From an uncultured Eubacteriales bacterium (lineage in GTDB: Bacteria; Bacillota; Clostridia; Oscillospirales; Oscillospiraceae), in contig URXY01000006.1 in NCBI GenBank assembly GCA_900552015.1, positions 1 through 47,659 of the forward strand: a DNA stretch of 47,659 nucleotides, given 5' to 3'. Under the pieces are notes generated by a model. That model worked only from the letters and a program-made list of their open reading frames with translations. It searched no databases and had not been told where the DNA came from. A program made the position numbers and the translations under genes. Below, piece after piece: positions 24,265 to 33,441 of this stretch (its first letter is position 1; every line of letters begins with the position of its first letter).

Positions 24265-26076
24265 ATGTCCGAAGAAGTCAAGATCAACGAAGAAAACCAG
24301 TTCACGTTTGAAAATCCCGAGTACCGCAAGACCTATTGGCACACCTGCTCCCACGTGCTGGCGCAGGCCGTCAAGCGCCTCTGGCCCGAGGTGAAGCTCG
24401 CCATCGGCCCGAGCATCGACAACGGTTTCTACTACGATATGCTCGCCCCGTTCTCCTTCACGCCGGAGAATTTGGCTGAGATCGAAGCCGAAATGCGCAA
24501 GATCTGCAAGGAAAAGCTCAAGCTCGAGCGCTTTGAGCTGCCGCGCGCCGAGGCCATCAAGTTCATGGAGGAAAAGGACGAGCCCTTCAAGGTCGAGCTC
24601 ATCAACGACCTGCCTGAGGATGCCGTCATCAGCTTCTACAAGCAGGGCGAGTTCACCGACCTCTGCGCCGGTCCGCACCTCGACTCCACCGGCCGCATCA
24701 AGGGCAACGGCATCAAGCTGACCGCCTGCAACGCCGCCTACTGGCGCGGCGACTCGAACCGCGAGGTGCTCCAGCGCATCTACGGCGTCGCCTTCCCGAA
24801 GAAGGAAGAGCTGGACGCCTACCTCGCCCAGGTCGAAGAGGCCAAGAAGCGCGACCACAACAAGCTCGGCCGCGAGCTCGAATATTTCACCACCGTCGAC
24901 TGCATTGGTCAGGGCCTGCCGGTGCTCCTGCCCAAGGGCGCGCGCGTCGTGCAGGTGCTCCAGCGCTGGGTCGAGGATGTGGAGCAGAAGCGCGGCTATC
25001 TTCTCACCAAGACCCCGCTGATGGCCAAGCGCGACCTCTACAAAATTTCCGGCCACTGGGATCACTACCTCGACGGTATGTTCATCCTCGGCGACCCGTA
25101 TGACGAGACGAAGGAGTGCTTCGCCCTACGTCCGATGACCTGCCCGTTCCAGTATCAGGTCTACCTGAACCGCCAGCGCTCCTACCGCGACCTGCCGATG
25201 CGCCTGGGCGAGACCTCGACCCTCTTCCGTAATGAGGATTCCGGCGAGATGCACGGCCTCATCCGCGTGCGCCAGTTCACCATTTCCGAAGGCCACCTCG
25301 TCCTGCGCCCCGACCAGCTCGAAGAGGAGTTCAAGGGCTGCCTTGACCTTGCCAAGTACTGCCTCGGCACCGTCGGCCTTCTCGACAAGTGCACGTTCCG
25401 CTTCTCCCAGTGGGATCCTGCGAACCCGAACAACAAGTACGAGGGCACGGCAGAGCAGTGGGATCACGCCCAGAGCGTGATGGAGCGCATCCTCAAGGAC
25501 CTCGACGTGAATTACACCGTCGGCATCGACGAGGCCGCCTTCTACGGCCCCAAGCTCGATATCCAGTATAAGAACGTCTACGGCAAGGAAGATACCCTCG
25601 TCACCATCCAGATCGATATGCTGCTTGCTGAGCGCTTCGGCATGTACTACATCGACGAGAACGGCGAAAAGAAGCTGCCGTACATCATCCACCGCACTTC
25701 TCTCGGCTGCTACGAGCGCACGCTCGCTTACCTCATCGAGGAGTATGCCGGCGCGCTGCCGACGTGGATGGCGCCCGAGCAGGTGCGTTTCCTGCCCGTC
25801 ACCGACCGTGCTGCCGACTACTGCGCCGAGCAGGCGAGAAAACTTGAGGACATGGGCTTCCGCGTCAGCGTGGACTACCGCAACGAGAAGATCGGCCGCA
25901 AGATCCGCGACGCGCAGATGGAGAAGGTCCCCTATATGCTCGTCGTCGGCGACCGCGACATGGAGAACGGCACCGTTTCCCCGCGCCACCGCGCGGACGG
26001 CGACCTCGGCGCGATGAGCATGGACGAGTTCTCCGTCATGCTCAAGCAAGTCGTGGACAATAAGGAAAAGAAATAA
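24265..26076 (+). CDS. thrS: Threonyl-tRNA synthetase, lacking the N-terminal TGS domain
   Basis: A 603-residue class II synthetase that attaches threonine to its tRNA. The editing domain begins almost at the N-terminus (His26 and His30 in HTCSH; CAGPH with Cys134 and His138). The catalytic core follows, with FRNEDSGEMHGLIRVRQF (motif 2) and SLGCYERTLAYLIEEY (motif 3), then the anticodon-binding domain (about 505-600). The usual first domain of about 60 residues (TGS/N1) is missing: the T-box terminator and leader end only 33 bases upstream, so it is not a start-site error. GGAGG precedes the ATG. Expression is controlled by the T-box. Confidence 0.97.
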   Translation: MSEEVKINEENQFTFENPEYRKTYWHTCSHVLAQAVKRLWPEVKLAIGPSIDNGFYYDMLAPFSFTPENLAEIEAEMRKICKEKLKLERFELPRAEAIKFMEEKDEPFKVELINDLPEDAVISFYKQGEFTDLCAGPHLDSTGRIKGNGIKLTACNAAYWRGDSNREVLQRIYGVAFPKKEELDAYLAQVEEAKKRDHNKLGRELEYFTTVDCIGQGLPVLLPKGARVVQVLQRWVEDVEQKRGYLLTKTPLMAKRDLYKISGHWDHYLDGMFILGDPYDETKECFALRPMTCPFQYQVYLNRQRSYRDLPMRLGETSTLFRNEDSGEMHGLIRVRQFTISEGHLVLRPDQLEEEFKGCLDLAKYCLGTVGLLDKCTFRFSQWDPANPNNKYEGTAEQWDHAQSVMERILKDLDVNYTVGIDEAAFYGPKLDIQYKNVYGKEDTLVTIQIDMLLAERFGMYYIDENGEKKLPYIIHRTSLGCYERTLAYLIEEYAGALPTWMAPEQVRFLPVTDRAADYCAEQARKLEDMGFRVSVDYRNEKIGRKIRDAQMEKVPYMLVVGDRDMENGTVSPRHRADGDLGAMSMDEFSVMLKQVVDNKEKK

Positions 26077-26130
26077 AAAGCATATTCAGCATGTGAAAAA
26101 TGAATAAGTAGCATTTTGAACTTTCGTGGA

Positions 26131-26163
26131 AAACGGGGCGGCCGCAGGCCGCCCTGTTTTTTA
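26131..26163 (+). terminator. Terminator of thrS
   Basis: A GC-rich stem of about 13 bp (26131-26143 with 26147-26159), GCA loop, T-run after. Confidence 0.85.
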
Positions 26164-26271
26164 TTTGGAACCAGAATCGGGAAAGCAAACAAAAAGACAG
26201 GCCTTGGGGCACTTGCCTAACAAAAATTTAGCAGCATATTTCAGCGAAACGCCCAAATTTGGCAAAGTGGG

Positions 26272-26300
26272 TTGAAATAAATTATTCATTCTGTTATAAT
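26272..26300 (+). promoter_or_regulatory. Promoter of the TAXI-TRAP operon
   Basis: TTGAAA (26272-26277), 17-base spacer, perfect TATAAT (26295-26300). The sequence upstream (26165-26270) is AT-rich with no gene seen. Confidence 0.8.
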
Positions 26301-26304
26301 GCGA

Positions 26305-26420
26305 CTGTCCTGAAAAGGACGAGTAAGTTTAGACGCCGCCCGGCTCAATCGTAGGGTCTGCATCGTGCCCCCACACGGTGTGAACGGTGCGAATGACGCC
26401 GAGGGCGTTCGAACGAATCA
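26305..26420 (+). promoter_or_regulatory. Long structured 5' leader of the TAXI-TRAP operon
   Basis: About 125 bases separate the predicted transcript start from the lipoprotein ATG. A GTCC-TGAAAA-GGAC stem opens the leader, followed by AGTAAG, and an ACGCC-GAG-GGCGT stem lies 27 bases before the start codon. It could be a regulatory RNA. No known riboswitch is recognised, and the T-box core is absent. Confidence 0.35.
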
Positions 26421-26435
26421 AAAAGGAGATTGCGT

Positions 26436-27422
26436 ATGAAAAAGTTTTTAGCTCTTATCCTCTCCCTCACCATGGTCATGGCTCTTGTCGCCTGCGGCGG
26501 TGAGAAGACCGATGACGGTCAGGACGGCGGCGATTCCACCACCCCCGAGAAGATCACTCTGGCTACCGGCGGCACCACCGGTACTTACTACGCTGTCGGT
26601 AACGCGCTTGCTACCACTCTCGATGGCAAGCTGTCCCTCTCCAGCCTCACCGCGGTCGACTCCGGCGCTTCCAAGGCGAACGTTCAGCTCGTCACTGCCG
26701 GTTCCGCTCAGATGTCCATCCTCCAGTCCGACGTTCTGAACTATGCTCATAACGGCGCGGGCGGCGAGACCATGTTCGACGGCGCTGCCGATATGAACTC
26801 CCTGTGGGTCGCGGGCGTCTACAACGAGACCGTTCAGCTCGTCACCTCCCCCAGCATCACTGACATTGCCCAGCTCAAGGGCAAGACCGTCTGCGTCGGC
26901 GACGTCGGTTCCGGCACCGCTCTGAACGCTGCGCAGGTCCTCGAGGCCTACGGCATGACCTTCGATGACATCAACGTCATGTACGACTCCTTCGCCGGCG
27001 GCGCTGACGCTCTCAAGAACGGCCAGTGCGACGCTGCCTTCACCGTGGCTGGCGCCCCCACCCCCGCTCTGACGGACCTCGCCACCACCTACAGCTTCAA
27101 CATGCCCTCCCTCAGCGATGAGGCGGTTGCTTACCTGACCAGCAACTATCCGTTCCTGGTCCAGGAGAACCTCTCCGGCGACACTTATCCCTGCCTCAAC
27201 GGTGACGTCGTCTGCGTCGCTGTCAAGGCTGTCTTCACCGCTTCCAAGGATCTGAGCGAGGACGTCGTCTACGAGATCACCAAGGCCATGTTCGACAACC
27301 AGGCTGAGCTCGCCAACGCACAGGCCAAGTTTGGTTTCCTGAATCCCGAGGATGCTGTCGCTGGTTCCTTCGACCTGCACCCCGGTGCTGAAAAGTACTA
27401 CAAGGAGATCGGCGTCCTGTAA
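26436..27422 (+). CDS. TAXI family TRAP transporter solute-binding lipoprotein
   Basis: A 328-residue binding protein with a lipoprotein signal (lipobox LVAC, Cys20) and the TAXI family start of the mature domain, ITLATGGTTGTYYAVGNALA. Typical internal segments such as LKGKTVCVGDVGSGT follow. It captures an unknown organic acid (glutamate or other dicarboxylates in characterised relatives) for the fused TRAP permease encoded downstream. AAAAGGAG lies before ATG 26436. Codon use indicates high expression, as for the BMP lipoprotein, whose signal peptide is nearly the same. Confidence 0.94.
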   Translation: MKKFLALILSLTMVMALVACGGEKTDDGQDGGDSTTPEKITLATGGTTGTYYAVGNALATTLDGKLSLSSLTAVDSGASKANVQLVTAGSAQMSILQSDVLNYAHNGAGGETMFDGAADMNSLWVAGVYNETVQLVTSPSITDIAQLKGKTVCVGDVGSGTALNAAQVLEAYGMTFDDINVMYDSFAGGADALKNGQCDAAFTVAGAPTPALTDLATTYSFNMPSLSDEAVAYLTSNYPFLVQENLSGDTYPCLNGDVVCVAVKAVFTASKDLSEDVVYEITKAMFDNQAELANAQAKFGFLNPEDAVAGSFDLHPGAEKYYKEIGVL

Positions 27423-27451
27423 GGAAAGCCCCTTTCTGAAAGAGTGCAAGT

Positions 27452-27940
27452 GTGCATCTGCGTAAACGTTTAAGCACGGCCGCTGCAATAATACTGATTA
27501 TTGCAGCGGCCCTACTCTTGACCGCCCGCGCCGGTTTCTATCTGACGCTGAGGAACAAAGATACCGGCAAGCTCTATGCGCGCTACCGCATGGACGAGGG
27601 AGAGCGGTTCTCCATTACCTACAAGCATTCCGTCAACCAGTACCCTTTGACAGACACGTTCGAGGTCTGTGATGGCAGGCTCTACGCCGAAGAGTGTAAA
27701 TATTACGCCTACGGCGCCGGTGTGCAGGTCGAACTCAACCCCGGGGAGGAACTGAGCTACACTGAGGACGGAGCGCTGCTCATCACCGGGATCCATCAGG
27801 ATCGAACCGGGGTGTGCTATGCCGTCGCCACCGTTTACGACTTTTTTCTGTCGGTGAACGGCGGAGATGACATCAGTCTGCGTGATTTGTGTGGAAGAAA
27901 TGCACTGGTGCGGCTCGATTACGAGTTTTTCGTATTCTGA
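27452..27940 (+). CDS. DUF1850 protein of the TAXI-TRAP system
   Basis: A 162-residue protein with an N-terminal membrane segment (about 9-27, then a short outside domain). The DUF1850 features are seen in FSITYKHSVNQYPLTDTFEV. This family is encoded almost only between TAXI binding proteins and fused TRAP permeases, exactly the position here, so it is likely an accessory part of the transporter. Translation starts with GTG at 27452 and a weak ribosome site, 29 bases after the lipoprotein stop. Confidence 0.85.
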   Translation: MHLRKRLSTAAAIILIIAAALLLTARAGFYLTLRNKDTGKLYARYRMDEGERFSITYKHSVNQYPLTDTFEVCDGRLYAEECKYYAYGAGVQVELNPGEELSYTEDGALLITGIHQDRTGVCYAVATVYDFFLSVNGGDDISLRDLCGRNALVRLDYEFFVF

Positions 27941-27978
27941 CGCGCCGTGTGCTGCAATAAAAAGGAGGATAACATTCA

Positions 27979-29946
27979 ATGGCTGACATTGATAAGAAGA
28001 TTCAGGATCAAGCGATCGTTGAAAATGAAGCCGACGTCGGCACTGCCGCCGATGTCGACGAGATCATGAAAAAATACGACCGTGAGTCCAACGTCCGTAT
28101 CTGGGAGGGCGTGCCGAAGCAGGTCGTCCGCTTCGTGCTTGCCGCCTTTATGGCTTTCATGGTCTACATGAACCTGTGGGCGACGTGGAGCGGCCAGATC
28201 CGCCGCTGCCTGTTCGTCGGCATGGTCGTTCTCTTTACGTTCTTTGTTTACCCGGCGAAGAAGGGCGACGTCAAGCCCAACCACATGCCGTGGTACGATA
28301 TTCTGCTGGCGATCGTCGGCTGTATCCCGTTTTTCTATTACGTAGCAAACTTCAACCGCATCGTCTCCATGGGTATTGCCATCGGCCAGACGGAGATCAT
28401 CCTCGGCATCATCGGTATTCTGGTGCTCGCTGAGTGCTGCCGCCGTGCCGTCGGTGTTCCCATCCTGTGCGTGGCGGGCGTGTTCATCCTTTACGCATTC
28501 GTCGGCCGCCACATGAGCCTTCAGTTGGTCGTGTACAACGTTTTCTACACCACCAACGGCATCATCGGCACGCCGATCTCCGTCTGCTCGACCTACATCG
28601 CGCTGTTCCTGATGTTCGGCGCCTTCCTGGAAGCGACAGGCGTTGCCAACTTCTTCATCGACTGCGCCAACGCGCTGGTCGGCTGGGCGAGCGGCGGCCC
28701 TGCAAAGGTCGCGGTCGTTTCCTCCGCCCTCTGCGGCATGGTCTCCGGTTCCTCCGTCGGTAACACCGTTACCACCGGCTCGGTCACCATCCCGATGATG
28801 AAGAAGACCGGCTATCCCGGCGAGTTCGCCGGCGCGGTCGAGGCTGCTGCCTCCACCGGCGGTCAGATCATGCCCCCGATCATGGGCGCTGCGGCGTTCA
28901 TCATGGCGGAAATGACCGACTTTGAGTATTCCAAGATCATCGTCCGCGCGATCCTGCCCGCGTTCCTGTACTTCCTCGGTATCTTCCTCGGCGTGCACTT
29001 CAAGGCCAAGAAGCTCGGCCTCAAGGGCCTGCCGCGCGAAGAGCTGCCCAAGTGGGGCAAGCTCCTTCCCAAGATCTACCTGCTCCTGCCCCTGGTCCTG
29101 CTGGTCTACATGATCGTCAGCGGTCAGACCATGGCCAAGAGCGCCATCTACGCCACCATCGCCGCCATCGCTGTCAGCCTCATCAACAAGGATGACCGCA
29201 TGACCCCGACCAAGTTCGTCAACGGCCTTGAAAACGGCGGTAAGAACTGCATCTCCATCGGTATCGCCTGCGGCATCGCCGGTATCATCTCCGTGTGCAT
29301 CACGATGACCGGTCTCGGCGGCAAGCTCATCACCTACGTTGTCAGCCTCTCCAACGGTCACCTCATCATCGCTCTGTTCCTGACGATGATCTGCTGCATC
29401 GTGCTCGGCATGGGCGTTCCCACCACCGCGAACTACATCATCATGGCCTCCACCTGCGCGCCCATCCTCATCAACGGCATGGATATGCACGTTCTGGCTG
29501 CGAACATGTTCGTCTTCTACTTCGGCATCGTCGCCGATATCACCCCGCCCGTCGCGCTGGCTGCCTACGCAGGCTCCGCCATCGCCAAGGCTCCCCCGAT
29601 GAAGACCGCCTTCAACGCGACCCGTCTCGCTATCGCGGCCTTCATCATCCCCTACATCTTCGCTTTCAACAACGAGATGATCTTCGTCGGCGACGACGTG
29701 ACCGTGTTGAGCGTTGCCACCATCACGATTTCCGCGACGCTCGGTATGCTCTCCATCGCCTCCGGTCTGATGGGCTATCTCATCCACGACCTCAAGTGGA
29801 TCAGCCGCATCGCGCTGATCGCCGGCGGTCTGCTGATGATCATCCCCGGTACGGTGAGCGACATTGCCGGCTTTGCGGTGCTCGCTGCCATCTTTGTCCT
29901 CCAGACCATCGAGAACAAGAAGGAAAAGAAGGCCGCGTCCGTATAA
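27979..29946 (+). CDS. TRAP transporter fused permease (4TM/12TM type)
   Basis: A 655-residue membrane protein joining the small and large TRAP permease subunits. The first 65 residues are cytoplasmic and charged. The large-subunit hallmark VSGSSVGNTVTTGSVTIPMMKKTGY and GMGVPTTANYI are present, with about 16-18 hydrophobic segments. It uses an ion gradient, sodium in studied relatives, to import the ligand of the TAXI lipoprotein. AAAGGAGG precedes the ATG. It is the last gene of a three-gene operon. Confidence 0.95.
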   Translation: MADIDKKIQDQAIVENEADVGTAADVDEIMKKYDRESNVRIWEGVPKQVVRFVLAAFMAFMVYMNLWATWSGQIRRCLFVGMVVLFTFFVYPAKKGDVKPNHMPWYDILLAIVGCIPFFYYVANFNRIVSMGIAIGQTEIILGIIGILVLAECCRRAVGVPILCVAGVFILYAFVGRHMSLQLVVYNVFYTTNGIIGTPISVCSTYIALFLMFGAFLEATGVANFFIDCANALVGWASGGPAKVAVVSSALCGMVSGSSVGNTVTTGSVTIPMMKKTGYPGEFAGAVEAAASTGGQIMPPIMGAAAFIMAEMTDFEYSKIIVRAILPAFLYFLGIFLGVHFKAKKLGLKGLPREELPKWGKLLPKIYLLLPLVLLVYMIVSGQTMAKSAIYATIAAIAVSLINKDDRMTPTKFVNGLENGGKNCISIGIACGIAGIISVCITMTGLGGKLITYVVSLSNGHLIIALFLTMICCIVLGMGVPTTANYIIMASTCAPILINGMDMHVLAANMFVFYFGIVADITPPVALAAYAGSAIAKAPPMKTAFNATRLAIAAFIIPYIFAFNNEMIFVGDDVTVLSVATITISATLGMLSIASGLMGYLIHDLKWISRIALIAGGLLMIIPGTVSDIAGFAVLAAIFVLQTIENKKEKKAASV

Positions 29947-29963
29947 GACACAGCACATCAATC

Positions 29964-29996
29964 AAAAAAGAGACCGCTTCGGCGGTCTCTTTTTTT
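29964..29996 (+). terminator. Terminator of the TAXI-TRAP operon
   Basis: A perfect stem (29964-29977 with 29982-29995) with TTCG loop and a run of seven T residues. Confidence 0.95.
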
Positions 29997-30058
29997 GCCC
30001 AAATGGGCATCCTATGGGTGATGGGCGCATACGATGAGCCGATGGGAGGTTTTTGCGT

Positions 30059-30802
30059 ATGCCCAAGATCTATCTGAGTCCCTCCACGCAGGAGTGGAAC
30101 CCCTATGTGACCGGCACCGGCAGCGAGGAATACTGGATGAACCTGCTGGCGGATGAGCTGGAGCCGTATCTCTACGCCAACACCATCGCCTTCGTGCGAA
30201 ATACCCCTGAGATGACAGCCGCATCGTCTATCGCGCAGGCAAATCAGCTCGGCGGATTCGACTTTTACCTTGCCCTGCACTCCAATGCCTCTGGCGCGGG
30301 ACAGGCGGGGAAGAATCGCGGCATCATCGTCTTCTATTACCCGACGAGCAGCGAGGGAAAGCGCGCCGCTGAGCTTTTTGCCGCGCAGCTCAAAAAAGTC
30401 TACCCGCTGCCGGACCTTGTCACAACGCAGCCGACGACCGCTCTCGGCGAGGTGCGCCGCCCGAGCTGCCCTGCAAACCTCATCGAGATCGCCTATCACG
30501 ACAACTACGCCGACGCAAGGTGGATCGAAGGGAGCCTCGATGTCATCGCACAGGCCATCGCGCGCGGGCTGTGCGACTACTTCGGCCTGCCGTTTCTCTA
30601 TCCGCAGACACCGCGTGAGGGCATTGTTGCGACGGCGGGCTCGCCGCTGCTGCTGCGCGCCTATCCCAGCATCGACGGCGAGATCATAGGCCGCATCCCA
30701 AACGGCGCGAGTGTAGAAATTTACGCGAGCTATGATGGCTGGTATTCCGTCCGCTACGGCGAGACACTCGGCTACGCGGCGCAGGCCTACATCCTCGGCT
30801 GA
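30059..30802 (+). CDS. Amidase_3-like protein with C-terminal SH3b domain
   Basis: A 247-residue protein related to N-acetylmuramoyl-L-alanine amidases (peptidoglycan hydrolases), with an SH3b-type wall-binding domain at about 190-247 (SPLLLRAYPSIDGEIIGRIP). The second zinc histidine region LALHSNASG and the catalytic-glutamate region LIEIAYHDNYADARWI are present. The usual N-terminal DPGHGG, which supplies the first zinc histidine, is replaced by LSPSTQEWN. There is no signal peptide. Activity is therefore uncertain: it may use another ligand or be inactive. GGGAGG precedes ATG 30059. Confidence 0.78.
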   Translation: MPKIYLSPSTQEWNPYVTGTGSEEYWMNLLADELEPYLYANTIAFVRNTPEMTAASSIAQANQLGGFDFYLALHSNASGAGQAGKNRGIIVFYYPTSSEGKRAAELFAAQLKKVYPLPDLVTTQPTTALGEVRRPSCPANLIEIAYHDNYADARWIEGSLDVIAQAIARGLCDYFGLPFLYPQTPREGIVATAGSPLLLRAYPSIDGEIIGRIPNGASVEIYASYDGWYSVRYGETLGYAAQAYILG

Positions 30803-30840
30803 GCAGTCCGCACGCCATTCCCCGCGACCGCGACTTTTCC

Positions 30841-30869
30841 TTGACAGACGGTTACAAAAAGTTTACAAT
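30841..30869 (+). promoter_or_regulatory. Promoter of rny
   Basis: TTGACA (30841-30846), 17-base spacer, TACAAT (30864-30869). The 100-base leader contains a CCCGT-GCAG-ACGGG stem near 30926-30939. Confidence 0.85.
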
Positions 30870-30977
30870 ATACGATGGATTTATGGAGGGGAGAGAAGGG
30901 GATCTCCCGTTTGTGATTCAAAGGCCCGTGCAGACGGGTCATTTACACCGAACAAAAACGCACACAGGAGGAATTTC

Positions 30978-32531
30978 ATGATAAGCTATCTCTACGCTGC
31001 GCTCATCGCGGCAGGGACGCTCGTCATTGGCATTCTTCTTGGTATTTGGATTCGCAAGAGAGCCGCTAAGAGCGCCGAGGAGAAGATCTCCAACGCGGAC
31101 GAAGAGGCTCTTCGTATTGTCAACGAAGCGATTAAGAGCGCTGAAAACAAGAAACGCGAAGTCATGCTGGAGGCAAAAGAGGATATTCTGCGCTCCAGAA
31201 ACGAATACGAGAAGGAAGTCAAGGAACGCCGCGCCGAGCAGCAGAAGCAGGAGCGCAGGCTCCAGCAGAAGGAGGAGAACCTCGACCGCAAGACGGACGC
31301 GCTGGAAAAGCGCGAGGAGGCCCTCAACCAGAAGCACGCCGCTCTGGACAAGGAAAACGAAGAGATCAAGATCATCAAGCGCAGCCAGACCGAAATGCTC
31401 GAGCGCATTTCCAGTTTCACTGCCGAAGACGCGAAGAAGTACCTGATCGAGCAGGTCGAGAGCGAAGTGACGCACGAGACCGCGCTCAAGATCAAGGAGC
31501 TCGAGCAGCGCGCCAAGGACGAAGCCGATTCCCGCGCCCGCGAGATCGTCGCCTCCGCCATCCAGCGCTGCGCTGCCGACCATGTTGCCGAGATCACCGT
31601 CAGTGTGGTGCCCCTGCCCAATGACGAGATGAAGGGCCGCATCATCGGCCGTGAAGGCCGCAACATCCGCACCATCGAAACGCTCACGGGCGTCGACCTC
31701 ATCATCGACGACACGCCCGAGGCGATCACCGTCTCGTGCTTCGAGCCTGTGCGCCGCGAGGTCGCGCGTCTGGCGCTCGAAAAGCTCATTGCCGACGGCC
31801 GCATCCATCCCACGCACATTGAAGAGATGGTCAACAAGGCCCGCCGCGAGGTCGACGCCGTCATCAAGTCTGAGGGCGAGCGCGCCGTGCTGGAGACCGG
31901 CATTCGCGGCCTGCACCCCGAGCTTGTCAAGATGCTCGGCCGCCTGCATTACCGCACGAGCTACGGCCAGAACGTCCTGCAGCACTCTATCGAGGTCTCG
32001 CACCTTGCGGGCATGATGGCCGCCGAGCTGGGCGCGGATGTTTACGCCGCCAAGCGCGCAGGTCTGCTGCACGATATCGGTAAGGCGGTCGATCATGAGA
32101 TGGAGGGCACGCACGTCGCCCTTGGCGTCGAATTTTTGCGCAAGTACCACGAAAAGGACGACATCATCCATGCCGTGCAGGCGCACCACAACGACGTGGA
32201 GCCGCAGACCATCGTTGCCTGCCTCGTGCAGGCGGCGGATGCGATCTCTGCCGCTCGTCCCGGCGCCCGCCGCGAGAATCTGGAGAACTACATCAAGCGC
32301 CTCGAGCAGCTTGAGGAGATCACCGGCAGCTATCCCGGCGTCGACAAGGCCTATGCCATTCAGGCCGGCCGCGAGGTGCGCGTGATGGTCAAGCCCGATC
32401 AAGTCAGCGAGGACCAGATGGTCATTCTGGCGCGCGAGCTTGCCAAGAAGATCGAGGAAGAGATGGAATATCCTGGCCAGATCAAGGTGCACGTCCTGCG
32501 CGAGACGACCGCTATCGAATACGCGAAATAA
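30978..32531 (+). CDS. rny: Ribonuclease Y
   Basis: A 517-residue membrane-anchored endoribonuclease that starts mRNA decay. In order it has an N-terminal membrane helix (about 4-25), a long coiled coil (about 35-200), a KH RNA-binding domain (GRIIGREGRNIRTIE, about 220-235) and an HD domain with HSIEVSHLAG and LLHDIGKAVDHE. The length is almost that of the Bacillus subtilis enzyme. CAGGAGG precedes ATG 30978. ymdB follows, as in other Firmicutes. Confidence 0.97.
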   Translation: MISYLYAALIAAGTLVIGILLGIWIRKRAAKSAEEKISNADEEALRIVNEAIKSAENKKREVMLEAKEDILRSRNEYEKEVKERRAEQQKQERRLQQKEENLDRKTDALEKREEALNQKHAALDKENEEIKIIKRSQTEMLERISSFTAEDAKKYLIEQVESEVTHETALKIKELEQRAKDEADSRAREIVASAIQRCAADHVAEITVSVVPLPNDEMKGRIIGREGRNIRTIETLTGVDLIIDDTPEAITVSCFEPVRREVARLALEKLIADGRIHPTHIEEMVNKARREVDAVIKSEGERAVLETGIRGLHPELVKMLGRLHYRTSYGQNVLQHSIEVSHLAGMMAAELGADVYAAKRAGLLHDIGKAVDHEMEGTHVALGVEFLRKYHEKDDIIHAVQAHHNDVEPQTIVACLVQAADAISAARPGARRENLENYIKRLEQLEEITGSYPGVDKAYAIQAGREVRVMVKPDQVSEDQMVILARELAKKIEEEMEYPGQIKVHVLRETTAIEYAK

Positions 32532-32532
32532 G

Positions 32533-32566
32533 AAAAAGGCTTCGCCAATGGCGAAGCCTTTTTTGC
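32533..32566 (+). terminator. Terminator of rny
   Basis: A perfect 14-bp stem (32533-32546 with 32550-32563), AAT loop, T-run. Confidence 0.93.
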
Positions 32567-32575
32567 ATGCCTTTC

Positions 32576-32604
32576 TTGCGTTTTTGACTGTCGCTTGCTA
32601 TACT
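32576..32604 (+). promoter_or_regulatory. Promoter of ymdB
   Basis: TTGCGT (32576-32581), 17-base spacer, TATACT (32599-32604). Confidence 0.6.
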
Positions 32605-32631
32605 GGGGAAAACACAAAGCGGAGGAACGCC

Positions 32632-33411
32632 ATGCTCTATCATATTCTGGCCGTCGGCGATGTGGTGGGCGGCTGCGGTGTCAGTCACCTTGAACACCAT
32701 CTGCGCGCCGTGAAAAAACTCAAGAATATCCACTTCACCGTGGTCAACGGCGAGAACGCCGCGATGGTCGGCCTGACGCGAGATGACGCTGAGAGCATCT
32801 TTGCCGCGGGAGCGGACGTCATCACGCTTGGCAACCACAGCTTCGGTAAGATGCAGATCACCGATTATCTTGACGATTGCCCGTACATCCTGCGGCCGCA
32901 CAACCTCGGTGCGCGCCTGCCGGGCCGGGGCTATGGCGTTTTCGATTGCGGGCGCGCCCGCATCGCGGTGATGAACCTCATCGGCCGCTGCGACCTTGCC
33001 TTCAACGCGGACAATCCCTTCAAAACGGCGGACGAGCTGCTGAAAAACGGCGAGAAGCCGACCTTCACGCTGCTCGACTTCCACGCCGAGGCGACGAGTG
33101 AAAAGCTTGCCATGGCTTATTACCTCGATGGCCGCGTCAGCGCGATCTGGGGAACGCACACCCACGTGCCGACGGCGGATGAGGAAGTCTTTCCCAAGGG
33201 GACGGGTTACATCACAGACCTCGGTATGACGGGGGCGGTGCGCAGCGTGCTCGGCATCCGGCCCGAGCAATCGGTCGAGACGTTCCTCGGCGGTCTTCCC
33301 GGCCGCTACCGCGAGCCGGACAAGAGCCCCGGCAAGATGCAGGGCACTATTTTTACATTAGATGATGCGACGGGGCTCTGCGTGAGCGTCGAGCGCATCG
33401 ATGTGCGCTGA
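32632..33411 (+). CDS. ymdB: YmdB-type metallophosphoesterase
   Basis: A 259-residue dinuclear-metal phosphodiesterase. The metal-binding motifs GDVVG (Asp10), NGENAA (Glu41), GNHSF (Asn68, His69) and GTHTHVPTADE are in the order expected for YmdB. Characterised members hydrolyse 2',3'-cyclic nucleotides and affect RNA turnover, sporulation and biofilm decisions in Bacillus. Placement directly after rny is conserved and supports an RNA-linked role. GGAGG precedes the ATG. The last gene before it ends in a terminator, so it starts a new unit that probably runs into the YbaK, SbcD-like and small-protein genes. Confidence 0.92.
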   Translation: MLYHILAVGDVVGGCGVSHLEHHLRAVKKLKNIHFTVVNGENAAMVGLTRDDAESIFAAGADVITLGNHSFGKMQITDYLDDCPYILRPHNLGARLPGRGYGVFDCGRARIAVMNLIGRCDLAFNADNPFKTADELLKNGEKPTFTLLDFHAEATSEKLAMAYYLDGRVSAIWGTHTHVPTADEEVFPKGTGYITDLGMTGAVRSVLGIRPEQSVETFLGGLPGRYREPDKSPGKMQGTIFTLDDATGLCVSVERIDVR

Positions 33412-33441
33412 AAAAAGCGCGAAATAGAAAGGAAAACGCAA

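Noticed and set aside
26395..26415. tRNA-like T-loop (GTTCGAAC) before the TAXI gene
   Set aside because: No acceptor stem, D arm or anticodon arm can be placed around it; it belongs to the leader.
26305..26435. T-box in the TAXI-TRAP leader
   Set aside because: AGTAAG after GGACG recalls Stem I, but there is no TGGNACC core and no terminator/antiterminator pair, so only an unassigned structured leader is reported.
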